Shown: positions 1 to 5,403 of the stretch, in pieces | Layout: each line of letters starts with the position of its first letter | Numbering within the stretch: the stretch's first letter is position 1 | Assembly: GCA_015478575.1 (NCBI GenBank) | Contig: JADMIN010000083.1 | Location: 1 to 8,358 of the forward strand | Reading direction: 5' to 3' | DNA from: Ktedonobacterales bacterium | GTDB taxonomy: Bacteria > Chloroflexota > Ktedonobacteria > Ktedonobacterales > JADMIN01 | Length of the DNA: 8,358 bases | Translations under genes and position numbers: made by a program | Notes under the pieces: model-generated | What the model saw: the letters and a program-made list of their open reading frames with translations, nothing else | The model's database searches: none | Told to the model about the DNA's origin: nothing

Positions 1-86
1 GCCCGTGCGATCGTCCAAGCGCCTGGGCGTACGTGATGAAAGAAAGCGCCCAGAGACCAACAGATGGGCGGGGTGTGCAGAGCATG

Positions 87-114
87 TTACGCGGCTTGTG
101 ACGTGAGATACAAT
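87..114 (+). promoter_or_regulatory. possible sigma70-type promoter for the DUF4388 gene
   Basis: TACAAT at 109-114 matches the -10 consensus at five of six positions and stands out in GC-rich surroundings. TTACGC at 87-92, 16 bases upstream, is a weak -35. Transcription would begin near 121, giving a leader of about 130 bases before the ATG at 254. This is inferred from motif match only. Confidence 0.35.
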
Positions 115-124
115 GGAGGATGTG

Positions 125-232
125 ATGGCGCGCCCAAGCGTATCGCGTCGCGTGCCACCACGGGAGTTCTGGGGAGGCGTGGGCCTCCGCTGGGAGCGAT
201 GGTGGCTTTCCCCGGCACGCTGGGTCGCGTAA
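125..232 (+). CDS. possible 35-residue Trp/Arg-rich small protein
   Basis: ATG at 125 is preceded by GGAGGA (115-120), a strong Shine-Dalgarno sequence but only 4 bases away. The frame ends at TAA 230-232, just before the DUF4388 gene. The product would be cationic with five Trp in 35 residues (WGG, RWE, RWW and RWV contexts). An in-frame ATG at 113 is an alternative start. I recognise no family. If the TACAAT at 109-114 is a real -10, the mRNA would start near 121 and lose the Shine-Dalgarno, so the two readings conflict. It could be a leader peptide, a small membrane-associated peptide or chance. Confidence 0.25.
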   Translation: MARPSVSRRVPPREFWGGVGLRWERWWLSPARWVA

Positions 233-240
233 GGGAACAT

Positions 241-246
241 GAGGAG
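241..246 (+). promoter_or_regulatory. ribosome binding site choosing the DUF4388 start
   Basis: GAGGAG lies 7 bases before ATG 254. The in-frame ATG at 239 has only AAGGGA 2 bases before it, which is too close, so 254 is preferred. Confidence 0.65.
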
Positions 247-253
247 GCGCTCG

Positions 254-1015
254 ATGACGCTCGCCGGCAATCTACGCCAGGTGGCGCTGCCAGAGGTGCT
301 ATGGAGCATCGAGAGCGGCCAGCAAACTGGGCGCCTCTTGCTGGAGCGCGGTCAACTCCGTGCCGAGATCTACTTTGCCGGTGGCCAGTGGCTGCTCGCG
401 GAGCGCAGCGGTGACGCGACCCCTTTTGCCTACCACCTCGCCCACGCGGGGCTGATTGACGCCGAGCAGTTCCAGATGGCCACTGGTGTGCCGCTGGCCC
501 ACGCGGGCATGATGCCTGATGTGCAAGCGGCGCGGATGCTCATCAGCGCGCGCGTGCTGACGCAAGAGCAACTGCGCCAGTGGGCGCTCAGCGATGCCAT
601 TGGGCTGCTGGGGGTCGTGCTGGCCTGGCCAGATGGCGATTTTATCTTCGACGAAGGCACGCCAGTGCCCCAGGGGCGGATCGTGCTGCCGCTGCCGGTG
701 ACGCCGATGCTCGCCCAAGCGATGCGCGCGGTACGCGGCGCGCCGCCGCCGCCGCACGAGGTCGCGCCGCTCGCGCCCGACCTCGTGATTGATTTCGCTG
801 AGATGGACGCGCACGCGGATGGCACCATTCACGTCACGCGCGAGCAGTGGCGCTTGCTAACAATGGTGGATGGCCAGATGCCCCTCTGGGGGATCGCCCA
901 AGCGCTCCAAGCGCCCGAGCCCGTGATCCTGCGGCTGGCGGGCGAGCTGGCCGCGATGGGCATTCTCGTGATCGTCGGCTCCGTCACACCCGCTGGCATG
1001 GAATCGTTCGCGTAG
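254..1015 (+). CDS. DUF4388 (PatA-like N-terminal) domain protein with PqqD-like C-terminal tail
   Basis: A 253-residue protein. Residues 1-50 show the DUF4388 opening: MTLAGNL, then LPEVLWSIESGQQTGRL, then a short beta-rich stretch (IYFAGGQWLLAE). Residues 105-145 carry the usual second part, in which an alpha-helical segment leads into LAWPDGDFIFDEG (123-135). A Pro/Ala-rich linker (163-176) precedes residues 187-243, which read like a PqqD-type winged helix (EQWRLLTMVDGQMPLWGIAQAL, then a leucine-rich helix ending in GILVIVG). DUF4388 proteins are common in Chloroflexota, Deinococcus-Thermus and delta-proteobacteria, often beside two-component or GTPase-switch genes, and are thought to act as signalling adaptors; the biochemical role is unknown. 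No membrane segment or catalytic motif is visible. The gene ends 3 bases from the convergent moeA stop and shows no terminator. Family fit is good, function is open. Confidence 0.8.
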   Translation: MTLAGNLRQVALPEVLWSIESGQQTGRLLLERGQLRAEIYFAGGQWLLAERSGDATPFAYHLAHAGLIDAEQFQMATGVPLAHAGMMPDVQAARMLISARVLTQEQLRQWALSDAIGLLGVVLAWPDGDFIFDEGTPVPQGRIVLPLPVTPMLAQAMRAVRGAPPPPHEVAPLAPDLVIDFAEMDAHADGTIHVTREQWRLLTMVDGQMPLWGIAQALQAPEPVILRLAGELAAMGILVIVGSVTPAGMESFA

Positions 1016-1018
1016 GCC

Positions 1019-2245
1019 TCATGCGTCGTCCCAGGGCAGCGCGTCGTTGAGCAGCAACACGGGAACAACACTGCCCGCGCACACCATCCCTTCCCCCTCC
1101 TCGATGACAAGATAGCCCGCCGCGCCCTGAAGCGATGAGATGAGATGCGAACCCTGCGCCCCAGTCGCGCGTGCCATAAGGGTGCCGTCGCGCGAGCGCA
1201 GCCGCGCGCGGACGTAGTGGCGCCGATCGCCCCGTGGCATGTCCTCACCCTCCAGTACGGCCCGCACGGTGGGGCGCTCCACGCGCGCGCAGCCGAGCAT
1301 GCGGCGGATGGCTGGTCGGCCAAACAGCTCGAAGGTGACGGCGGCGGAGACGGGGTTGCCAGGCAGCCCCAAGAGCGGTGTCGTTCCGAGCAGGCCGAAA
1401 GCGAGCGGCTTGCCAGGGCGCATGGCGACGCGCCAGAAGTCCATATGGCCCTGCTCAGAGAGGATCCGCTTCACCAGGTCATAATCGCCGACCGAGACGC
1501 CACCCGAGGTCAGGATGAGATCCGCCGTATCTGCCGAGGCGAGCCGCGCGCGCAACTCATCCGCGCGGTCAGGGGCGACGCCGAGCGACCACGGCTCCGC
1601 GCCCGCACGGGTGACGGCGGCGGCCAGATAGGGCGAGTTGCTCTCACGGATCTGGCCAGGGCGCGGCTGCGTGCCGAGTGGCGCAAGCTCGTCGCCGGTC
1701 GCGAGGATGGCGACCCGCGGACGACGGATAACGGAGATGGGATGGAGACCCAGCGCGGCCAAGAGCGCGATCTCCGCTGGGCCAAGCTCAGTGCCAGCGC
1801 GCACGAGCAGCGCGCCGGGGCGCACGTCCTCGCCCGCCGCGCGCACGTTATTGCCCAGCGACACCTCGCCCGCAAGAGCGACAGTATCTTCGGCAACCGT
1901 GACGAGCTCCTGCTGGAGCACGGCATCCGCGCCAGCGGGGAGCGGCGCTCCCGTCAGAATACGCACCACCTCGCCCGGCTGAACTGTGCCCGCGTAGACG
2001 CGCCCGGCGGGTACCTCGCCCACCAGCCGCAGCCGCGCGGGCATCTCCGCGGTCGCGCCGCGTGTATCTTCCGCGCGCAAAGCATAGCCGTCCATTGCGG
2101 AGTTGGCGAAGGGCGGCAATTCCTCGTGGGCGATGGCATCCCGCGCCAGCACCCGCCCCAGCGCCTCAGTCAGGGGCACCTCCTCGCTCTCTCTCGGCGC
2201 GAAGTGCGCCAGAATGCGCTCACGCGCCTCTTCAACCGTCAGCAT
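1019..2245 (-). CDS. moeA: molybdopterin molybdenumtransferase MoeA
   Basis: A 408-residue cytosolic enzyme of normal family length. It inserts molybdate into adenylylated molybdopterin, the last step of Mo-molybdopterin synthesis. Family motifs in order: FANSAMDGYA (46-55), RILTGAPLPAGADAV (95-109), ILATGDEL (180-187), the molybdopterin-binding loop TSGGVSVGDYD (246-256), MRPGKPLAFG (275-284) and GLPGNPVSA (293-301). By alignment from memory with E. coli MoeA, the conserved acidic and Thr residues correspond to D52, T98, E186 and D226. A C-terminal beta-barrel (domain IV) ends in a GSHLISSL...GYLVIEEGEG pattern. The ATG at 2245 was chosen because AAGGAG (complement of 2252-2257) lies 6 bases before it; longer in-frame starts at 2263 and 2392 would add a non-family, Arg/Ala-rich extension. 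No other molybdenum-cofactor gene lies in the window. The leader is rich in inverted repeats. Confidence 0.95.
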   Translation of the reverse strand: MLTVEEARERILAHFAPRESEEVPLTEALGRVLARDAIAHEELPPFANSAMDGYALRAEDTRGATAEMPARLRLVGEVPAGRVYAGTVQPGEVVRILTGAPLPAGADAVLQQELVTVAEDTVALAGEVSLGNNVRAAGEDVRPGALLVRAGTELGPAEIALLAALGLHPISVIRRPRVAILATGDELAPLGTQPRPGQIRESNSPYLAAAVTRAGAEPWSLGVAPDRADELRARLASADTADLILTSGGVSVGDYDLVKRILSEQGHMDFWRVAMRPGKPLAFGLLGTTPLLGLPGNPVSAAVTFELFGRPAIRRMLGCARVERPTVRAVLEGEDMPRGDRRHYVRARLRSRDGTLMARATGAQGSHLISSLQGAAGYLVIEEGEGMVCAGSVVPVLLLNDALPWDDA

Positions 2246-2251
2246 CGTCGG

Positions 2252-2257
2252 CTCCTT
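2252..2257 (-). promoter_or_regulatory. moeA ribosome binding site
   Basis: The minus strand reads AAAAAGGAG, then CCGACG, then ATG. This near-consensus Shine-Dalgarno 6 bases from ATG 2245 fixes the moeA start. Confidence 0.8.
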
Positions 2258-2264
2258 TTTCATA

Positions 2265-2340
2265 GGCTGGCCCGTGGGGACGCACCGAGCGGATGCCAGG
2301 CCAGCCCGCGGGCTGACGTGCCAGCGCCGGGCCGTGGCAC
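2265..2340 (-). promoter_or_regulatory. moeA leader with competing hairpins
   Basis: Three inverted repeats sit just upstream of the moeA start. GTGCCA (2318-2323) pairs with TGGCAC (2335-2340). CAGCCCGCGGGCTG (2302-2315) is a perfect 14-bp palindrome. GGCTGGCC (2265-2272) pairs with GGCCAGCC (2299-2306). The last two share 2302-2306, so in RNA they cannot form together. The proximal stem ends about 8 bases before the moeA Shine-Dalgarno. This geometry would suit translational control, but that is inference. I could not match it to the Moco riboswitch consensus by eye. Confidence 0.4.
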
Positions 2341-2385
2341 TGAACTGAAACGCATCAGGGCGCGAAACGGCTCCGGGCACACGGG

Positions 2386-2398
2386 GAGGCATTGCCTC
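2386..2398. repeat. 13-bp palindrome upstream of moeA
   Basis: GAGGCATTGCCTC is a perfect inverted repeat around one central base. It lies 141 bases upstream of the moeA start and 208 bases before pgeF. The size suits a dimeric repressor operator; as RNA it would be a small 5-bp hairpin. The binding protein is unknown. Confidence 0.35.
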
Positions 2399-2449
2399 GC
2401 TGTCGCAAGCGTAGATTCAAAAGCGCTGCCGTGTCCAGCCCGCGCCTTT

Positions 2450-2489
2450 CTCCTCCGCCGACGGTGTGGGGCACACGGATGCGGAGGAG
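2450..2489. repeat. two-stem hairpin in the moeA/pgeF spacer
   Basis: CTCCTCCGC (2450-2458) pairs perfectly with GCGGAGGAG (2481-2489). Inside the 22-base loop, GTGTG (2464-2468) pairs perfectly with CACAC (2472-2476) around GGG. The result is a 9-bp stem, a 5/4 internal loop and a 5-bp stem. No T-run follows on either strand, so it is not a standard intrinsic terminator. The 10-mer GGGCACACGG occurs here (2469-2478) and again at 2375-2384. It lies upstream of the candidate pgeF promoter, so if transcribed it more likely belongs to the moeA leader. Confidence 0.45.
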
Positions 2490-2540
2490 TCCGCCGCTTC
2501 CTCTGGCCGCCAGGCGCATGCCCCTGGCGCCGCGCTCCAG

Positions 2541-2570
2541 TTGGCGGCGCGTGGCGCGCCATGTTATCCT
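2541..2570 (+). promoter_or_regulatory. candidate promoter for pgeF
   Basis: TTGGCG (2541-2546) and TATCCT (2565-2570) are separated by 18 bases, a plausible -35/-10 pair. Transcription would start near 2577, giving a leader of about 30 bases that contains the pgeF Shine-Dalgarno. The spacer carries TGGCGCGCCA (2552-2561), a perfect 10-bp palindrome that could be an operator or chance in GC-rich DNA. Confidence 0.45.
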
Positions 2571-2605
2571 TTAGGCGGGAACGCGGAAGAGAATGAGGGA
2601 CGTAC

Positions 2606-3478
2606 GTGATCGAGCGGCGAGTAGAGCACGCGGAGTACCTCGCGTTCTCACACCTGAGCGCGGCGCGAGGATTGGCGCATGCGATCTTCACGCGGCGCGG
2701 CGGCTTCAGCCTTCCACCGTATCGCGGTCTGAACCTCGCCATCTCGACCGGAGATGACCCAGCGCGCGTGCGGCGCAACCGCGCGGTCGCCGCGGAGGCG
2801 CTAGGACTCGCACTGGTCAGCGCGCGCGCGGTGCATAGTGCGCACCTGCTCGTCATCACACGAGCTGACCGAGCAAACGCCGAGGCGGAAGCGGAGGCCA
2901 ATGCCAACGACGCGCGGCCCTGGCAGGAGCGCCTGCGCGAGCGCCTGCGCCTGCTCCCGGCGGATGCCCTCATCACCGATCAGCCGGGGATAGCGCTCTT
3001 CTGGGCATTTGGGGATTGCGCGCCCGTGCTGCTCTACGACCCGCGCCACCGGGTGGTCGCACTGGTCCATGCGGGCTGGCGCGGCACCGCCCAGGCAGTG
3101 GTGCCACGAACCATCGCGCGCATGAGCGAGGATTTCGGCACGCGGCCCGCCGATCTGTTGGCGGGCATCGGCCCGGCCATCGGCGCCTGTTGCTATGAGG
3201 TCAGCGAGGAGGTGCGGGCGGCCTTTGCCGCTGACGGGTTGACGTCGGCGTCCGCGCACTTTGAGGAGCGGCCAGGGGCGCGTGGGCAGGGCCGTCGGCT
3301 GTTTCTTGATATCGCGCGATCGAATGAGGGCCAGTTGCTCGCCGCGGGTGTGGCCAGGGAGCGAGTCGCGCTCTCAGGCTACTGCACGGGCTGCCGCACC
3401 GACCTCTTTTACTCGCACCGGCGCGAACCCAAGCCCAGTGGGCGCTTTGGGGTAGGCATCGGGCTGCGAGAGGCATGA
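2606..3478 (+). CDS. pgeF: multicopper-oxidase-fold purine nucleoside phosphorylase / peptidoglycan editing factor (YfiH/YlmD/LACC1 family)
   Basis: A 290-residue cytosolic protein. Family members act on purine nucleosides (phosphorolysis and adenosine deamination) and, in E. coli, affect peptidoglycan precursor fidelity. Visible motifs: IFTRRGGFS and PYRGLNL (27-44), a first metal-ligand His at H77 (AVHSAHLL instead of the usual QVHG), C138 in GDCAPVLL, H155 in HAGWRGT, GIGPAIGACCYEV (187-199), YCTGCRTDLFYSHRR (259-273) and GRFGVGIGL near the end. C138 and H155 are 17 apart, as in E. coli. H77 and C138 are 61 apart against about 36 in E. coli, because of an Ala/Glu- then Arg/Leu-rich insert near residues 88-117. 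The start is GTG 2606, with GAGGGA 5 bases upstream. pgeF heads a cluster with yggS and yggT, as ylmD does in Bacillus. Confidence 0.93.
   Translation: MIERRVEHAEYLAFSHLSAARGLAHAIFTRRGGFSLPPYRGLNLAISTGDDPARVRRNRAVAAEALGLALVSARAVHSAHLLVITRADRANAEAEAEANANDARPWQERLRERLRLLPADALITDQPGIALFWAFGDCAPVLLYDPRHRVVALVHAGWRGTAQAVVPRTIARMSEDFGTRPADLLAGIGPAIGACCYEVSEEVRAAFAADGLTSASAHFEERPGARGQGRRLFLDIARSNEGQLLAAGVARERVALSGYCTGCRTDLFYSHRREPKPSGRFGVGIGLREA
2927..2950 (+). repeat. 12-bp tandem duplication inside pgeF
   Basis: GAGCGCCTGCGC occurs twice with no gap (2927-2938 and 2939-2950), encoding ERLR twice (residues 108-115). It lies inside the family-atypical insert between the first His and the Cys ligand. 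A length of 12 bases keeps the frame, so slippage may have lengthened the insert. Confidence 0.75.
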
Positions 3479-3643
3479 GCGCGAAGCGTGTGCCTGCGAC
3501 GGATGAGCGCGCCGTCTGGACGCGGCGGCGTTCGTGTGCGCTGAATAGAGGCGGCGTGCGCGGCGCGCCGTTGGCGTCCGTGCGAGTGCGCGGGGAGGGG
3601 CAGGCCCCATGCCCCGCTGGAGCGTGGACGTAGCGCTGCTGAC

Positions 3644-3652
3644 GAGAGGTGG
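3644..3652 (+). promoter_or_regulatory. ribosome binding site choosing the yggS start
   Basis: GAGAGGTGG lies 8 bases before GTG 3661. The in-frame GTG at 3649 falls inside this motif, so it is unlikely to be the start. Confidence 0.55.
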
Positions 3653-3660
3653 CACGAGCG

Positions 3661-4395
3661 GTGTCTGGCGTGGATGCGGCCCGGAGCGAGGGCGAGCGGC
3701 TAGCGGAGCGCGCGCGCGAGGTACGGCGGCGCGTGGCGGACGCGGCGGCACGCTCTGGGCGTGATGGCACCGCGGTGCTGCTGGTGGCCGTGACCAAGAC
3801 CCTGCCGGTCGAGACGATGCGGCTGGCCTACGCCCAGGGGCTGCGGGTGTTCGGTGAGAACCGCGTGCTCGAGGCGCGCGAGAAGCACGCCGCGCTAGGG
3901 CTGGCGGATGTGCGTTGGGAGTTGATTGGCCAGTTGCAATCGAATAAGATTGCCCGCGCCATCGAACTCTTTGATCGAGTACAGAGCGTGGCGAGCGTGG
4001 CGCTGGCACAAGCGCTGGATACGCGCGCCGCGCGGGCGGGGCGTACCCTGCCAGTATTGCTGGAGGTCAATGTGGCGGGCGAAGCCAGCAAGAGTGGCTT
4101 CGCTCCCACAGAAGTGATCGAGGCGGCTCGTGCCATCGCCGTGCTGCCAAACCTGCGACCGGAGGGCCTGATGACCATCGCGCCGATGGCCGACCAGGCG
4201 GAGCGGGCGCGCCCGGTCTTCCGCGAGCTGCGTCGGTTGCGCGCGTCGCTGCGCGCGGCGGTGCCGCTCGGCCCAGAGGGCGGCTGGCACGAGCTTTCGA
4301 TGGGCATGAGCGATGACTTCGAGGTGGCCATCGAGGAGGGCGCGACCATCGTCCGTATCGGCCAAGCACTCTTTGGCGCGCGCCCCACGCCCTGA
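3661..4395 (+). CDS. yggS: PLP homeostasis protein, YggS/YlmE/PROSC family
   Basis: A 244-residue single-domain protein with the fold-type III alanine-racemase barrel. It binds pyridoxal 5'-phosphate and buffers its cellular level; no enzyme activity is established for the family. The PLP lysine is K46 in VAVTKTLP. Other signatures: FGENR (64-68), ELIGQLQSNK (87-96), LLEVNVAGEASKSGF, LRPEGLMTIAPMAD, HELSMGMSDDFEVAI (from 210) and RIGQALFG (232-239), the last two being the phosphate-binding side. The start is GTG 3661 on ribosome-binding-site grounds; 3649 is possible. The 182 bases between pgeF and this gene hold no convincing gene. The DUF6391-type gene follows after 79 bases. Its position next to pgeF matches ylmD-ylmE. 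Confidence 0.95.
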   Translation: MSGVDAARSEGERLAERAREVRRRVADAAARSGRDGTAVLLVAVTKTLPVETMRLAYAQGLRVFGENRVLEAREKHAALGLADVRWELIGQLQSNKIARAIELFDRVQSVASVALAQALDTRAARAGRTLPVLLEVNVAGEASKSGFAPTEVIEAARAIAVLPNLRPEGLMTIAPMADQAERARPVFRELRRLRASLRAAVPLGPEGGWHELSMGMSDDFEVAIEEGATIVRIGQALFGARPTP

Positions 4396-4474
4396 CCCGA
4401 CCGTTCATGACCCTGAAGGATACGCAAATAGAGATGCCCTGCCAGCGGCAAGAGCGACGAAAGCGAGACGACGC

Positions 4475-4984
4475 ATGAATACCGGCGACCTGCTCTTTGG
4501 GCGGCGCACCCGACAGAACCATGCCCTAGAGCATGCCACGGTAACGCTATTGGCCAGGCGCCTGCCGGGATTGGCCGTCAGTGCTCGCTCCACGCCCCGC
4601 GGTTTCACCATCTTCGCCGATCTGAGCCTCACGGAGGTGCGGAATGCGGGTGAGGAGGCGCTGGCACGGCTGCGCGGCGGGGAGGCATCCCTGGCGATCC
4701 ATCCCAATTGCGGCACCAATCTGGCCGTGGGCACATCGCTGGTGATGCTCGGCTCGCTGTTCGCGCTGACGGCGGTGCGCCCGCGTACCCGTATCGCGTC
4801 GGCGCTAGCAAGCTCAGTGGCGGGGATTATGGCGGCACGCCCCTTGGGCGAGATGATGCAGCGCTACGTGACGACGCTGCCTGACTTGGGCGATGTGCAT
4901 ATCGAGACAGTACGACGACGACAGGTCTTCGGGCGCCGGGTGGTCGAAGTGCTCACGACCACACAGGATCACGACGCGGTATAA
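4475..4984 (+). CDS. DUF6391-type membrane protein
   Basis: A 169-residue protein. The N-terminal part carries RQNHALEHATV (13-23), the hallmark I associate with DUF6391 proteins of Cyanobacteria and Chloroflexota. It is followed by a mixed region with LAIHPNCGTNL (73-83). Two hydrophobic stretches come next (about 84-101 and 106-121), probably a membrane hairpin, then an amphipathic region and a charged, His-containing tail. The conserved His and Glu of HALEHAT and the Cys of NCGTN resemble a metal-binding or catalytic set, but no activity is known. ATG 4475 has only a weak Shine-Dalgarno; the upstream in-frame extension overlaps yggS and does not look like the family. The gene occupies the place between the ylmE and ylmG homologues where Bacillus and Actinobacteria have sepF. 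Its stop codon overlaps the putative yggT promoter. Confidence 0.75.
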   Translation: MNTGDLLFGRRTRQNHALEHATVTLLARRLPGLAVSARSTPRGFTIFADLSLTEVRNAGEEALARLRGGEASLAIHPNCGTNLAVGTSLVMLGSLFALTAVRPRTRIASALASSVAGIMAARPLGEMMQRYVTTLPDLGDVHIETVRRRQVFGRRVVEVLTTTQDHDAV

Positions 4985-4985
4985 T
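4980..4985 (+). promoter_or_regulatory. perfect TATAAT -10 element for yggT
   Basis: TATAAT overlaps the stop codon (4982-4984) of the DUF6391-type gene. It is the only perfect -10 hexamer I noticed on the plus strand. No good -35 lies 16-18 bases upstream (sequence around 4955-4962 is CACGACCA), so activity may need an activator. Transcription would start near 4991, making the 13-bp repeats the first part of the yggT leader. Confidence 0.45.
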
Positions 4986-4995
4986 GCGCGAGGGG

Positions 4996-5052
4996 CCTTC
5001 GCGAGAGATCTTCGCGAGAGGCCTTCGCGAGAGGCCTTCGCGAGAGGCCTTC
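4996..5052 (+). repeat. 13-bp tandem repeats, four full units plus 5 bases
   Basis: Units: CCTTCGCGAGAGA (4996-5008), TCTTCGCGAGAGG (5009-5021), CCTTCGCGAGAGG (5022-5034 and 5035-5047), then CCTTC (5048-5052). Each contains the palindrome TCGCGA flanked by CCT and AGG, so each unit is nearly self-complementary. The array sits between the DUF6391 stop and yggT, directly after a perfect -10. A 13-base period shifts the reading frame at every unit, which argues against coding use. It could be a set of protein binding sites or a structured leader. Confidence 0.85.
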
Positions 5053-5106
5053 CGCAACGCGCGGATAGGGCAACTCACGGCCCAACCGGAGAGGAGCGTG
5101 GCACAC

Positions 5107-5403
5107 ATGAATTTTCCTGGTGGTGGCCCACTGCACTTTATCATTCAGGTGTTCTTTGGATTTCTGATCCTCTCCCTCTTCGTGCGGGCGATTCTCTCTT
5201 GGTTCCCGCTGACGCCGAGCAATCCCCTCGTGCGCTTCTTTGATACGGTGACGACGCCCGTGCTCATGCCCGTGCGCAAGCGGCTACCGGCGATGTCCAT
5301 CGGCATGTTCGATATCGGCTGGACCGTCGCGTTCCTCTTCGCGTGGTGGGCGCTCACCCTACTCGCCGGCTTGCTGAGCGGCGCACTGCCGAGCGGCTGG
5401 TAA
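5107..5403 (+). CDS. yggT: YggT/YlmG family membrane protein
   Basis: A 98-residue integral membrane protein of the short, single-unit form (E. coli YggT is a roughly double-length tandem form). Two membrane segments are clear: about residues 11-33 and 67-92. Between them lies the family signature: SWFP (31-34) then NPLVRFFDTVTTPVLMPVRK (39-58) and RLP. YggT/YlmG homologues are tied to envelope and division processes and, in plastids, to nucleoid distribution; the molecular role is unsettled. The start is ATG 5107, with GGAGAGGAG at 5088-5096, 10 bases upstream. The GTG at 5098 is too close to it, and an ATG at 4984 would force translation through the repeats. A DUF167-like remnant follows at once. 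Confidence 0.92.
   Translation: MNFPGGGPLHFIIQVFFGFLILSLFVRAILSWFPLTPSNPLVRFFDTVTTPVLMPVRKRLPAMSIGMFDIGWTVAFLFAWWALTLLAGLLSGALPSGW

Larger units (their letters stand above)
1..253. other. upstream region without a confident gene
   Basis: No confident gene lies in this stretch. Three plus-strand frames are open at the left edge and stop at 34-36, 99-101 and 104-106, so the tail of an upstream gene may end here, but the fragments (11 to 34 codons) are too short to recognise. The rest holds a possible promoter (87-114), a 35-codon reading frame (125-232) and the ribosome binding site of the DUF4388 gene. No tRNA or terminator with a T-run is visible. Confidence 0.5.

Noticed and set aside
64..414. 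116-codon plus-strand frame at the left edge
   Set aside because: It overlaps the DUF4388 gene by 160 bases in another frame, has low-complexity Arg/Ala content and no good ribosome binding site.
2246..2489. Moco riboswitch upstream of moeA
   Set aside because: Hairpins are present, but I could not align the conserved core of the known motif by eye, so I do not name it as such.
1145..2596. 483-codon plus-strand frame antisense to moeA
   Set aside because: It is the shadow of a GC-rich gene: Arg/Ala/Gly-rich, no family resemblance, and moeA on the other strand has every expected motif.
3475..3633. 52-codon frame whose ATG overlaps the pgeF stop
   Set aside because: GAGAGG is only 1 base from the ATG, composition is Arg/Gly-rich and no family is recognisable.
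4996..5052. CRISPR array
   Set aside because: The 13-bp units are directly adjacent with no spacers, and no cas gene is present.
4984..5106. N-terminal extension of yggT starting at the ATG that overlaps the DUF6391 stop
   Set aside because: It would translate through frame-shifting 13-bp repeats to give an Arg-rich stretch unlike the family, and ATG 5107 has its own Shine-Dalgarno.
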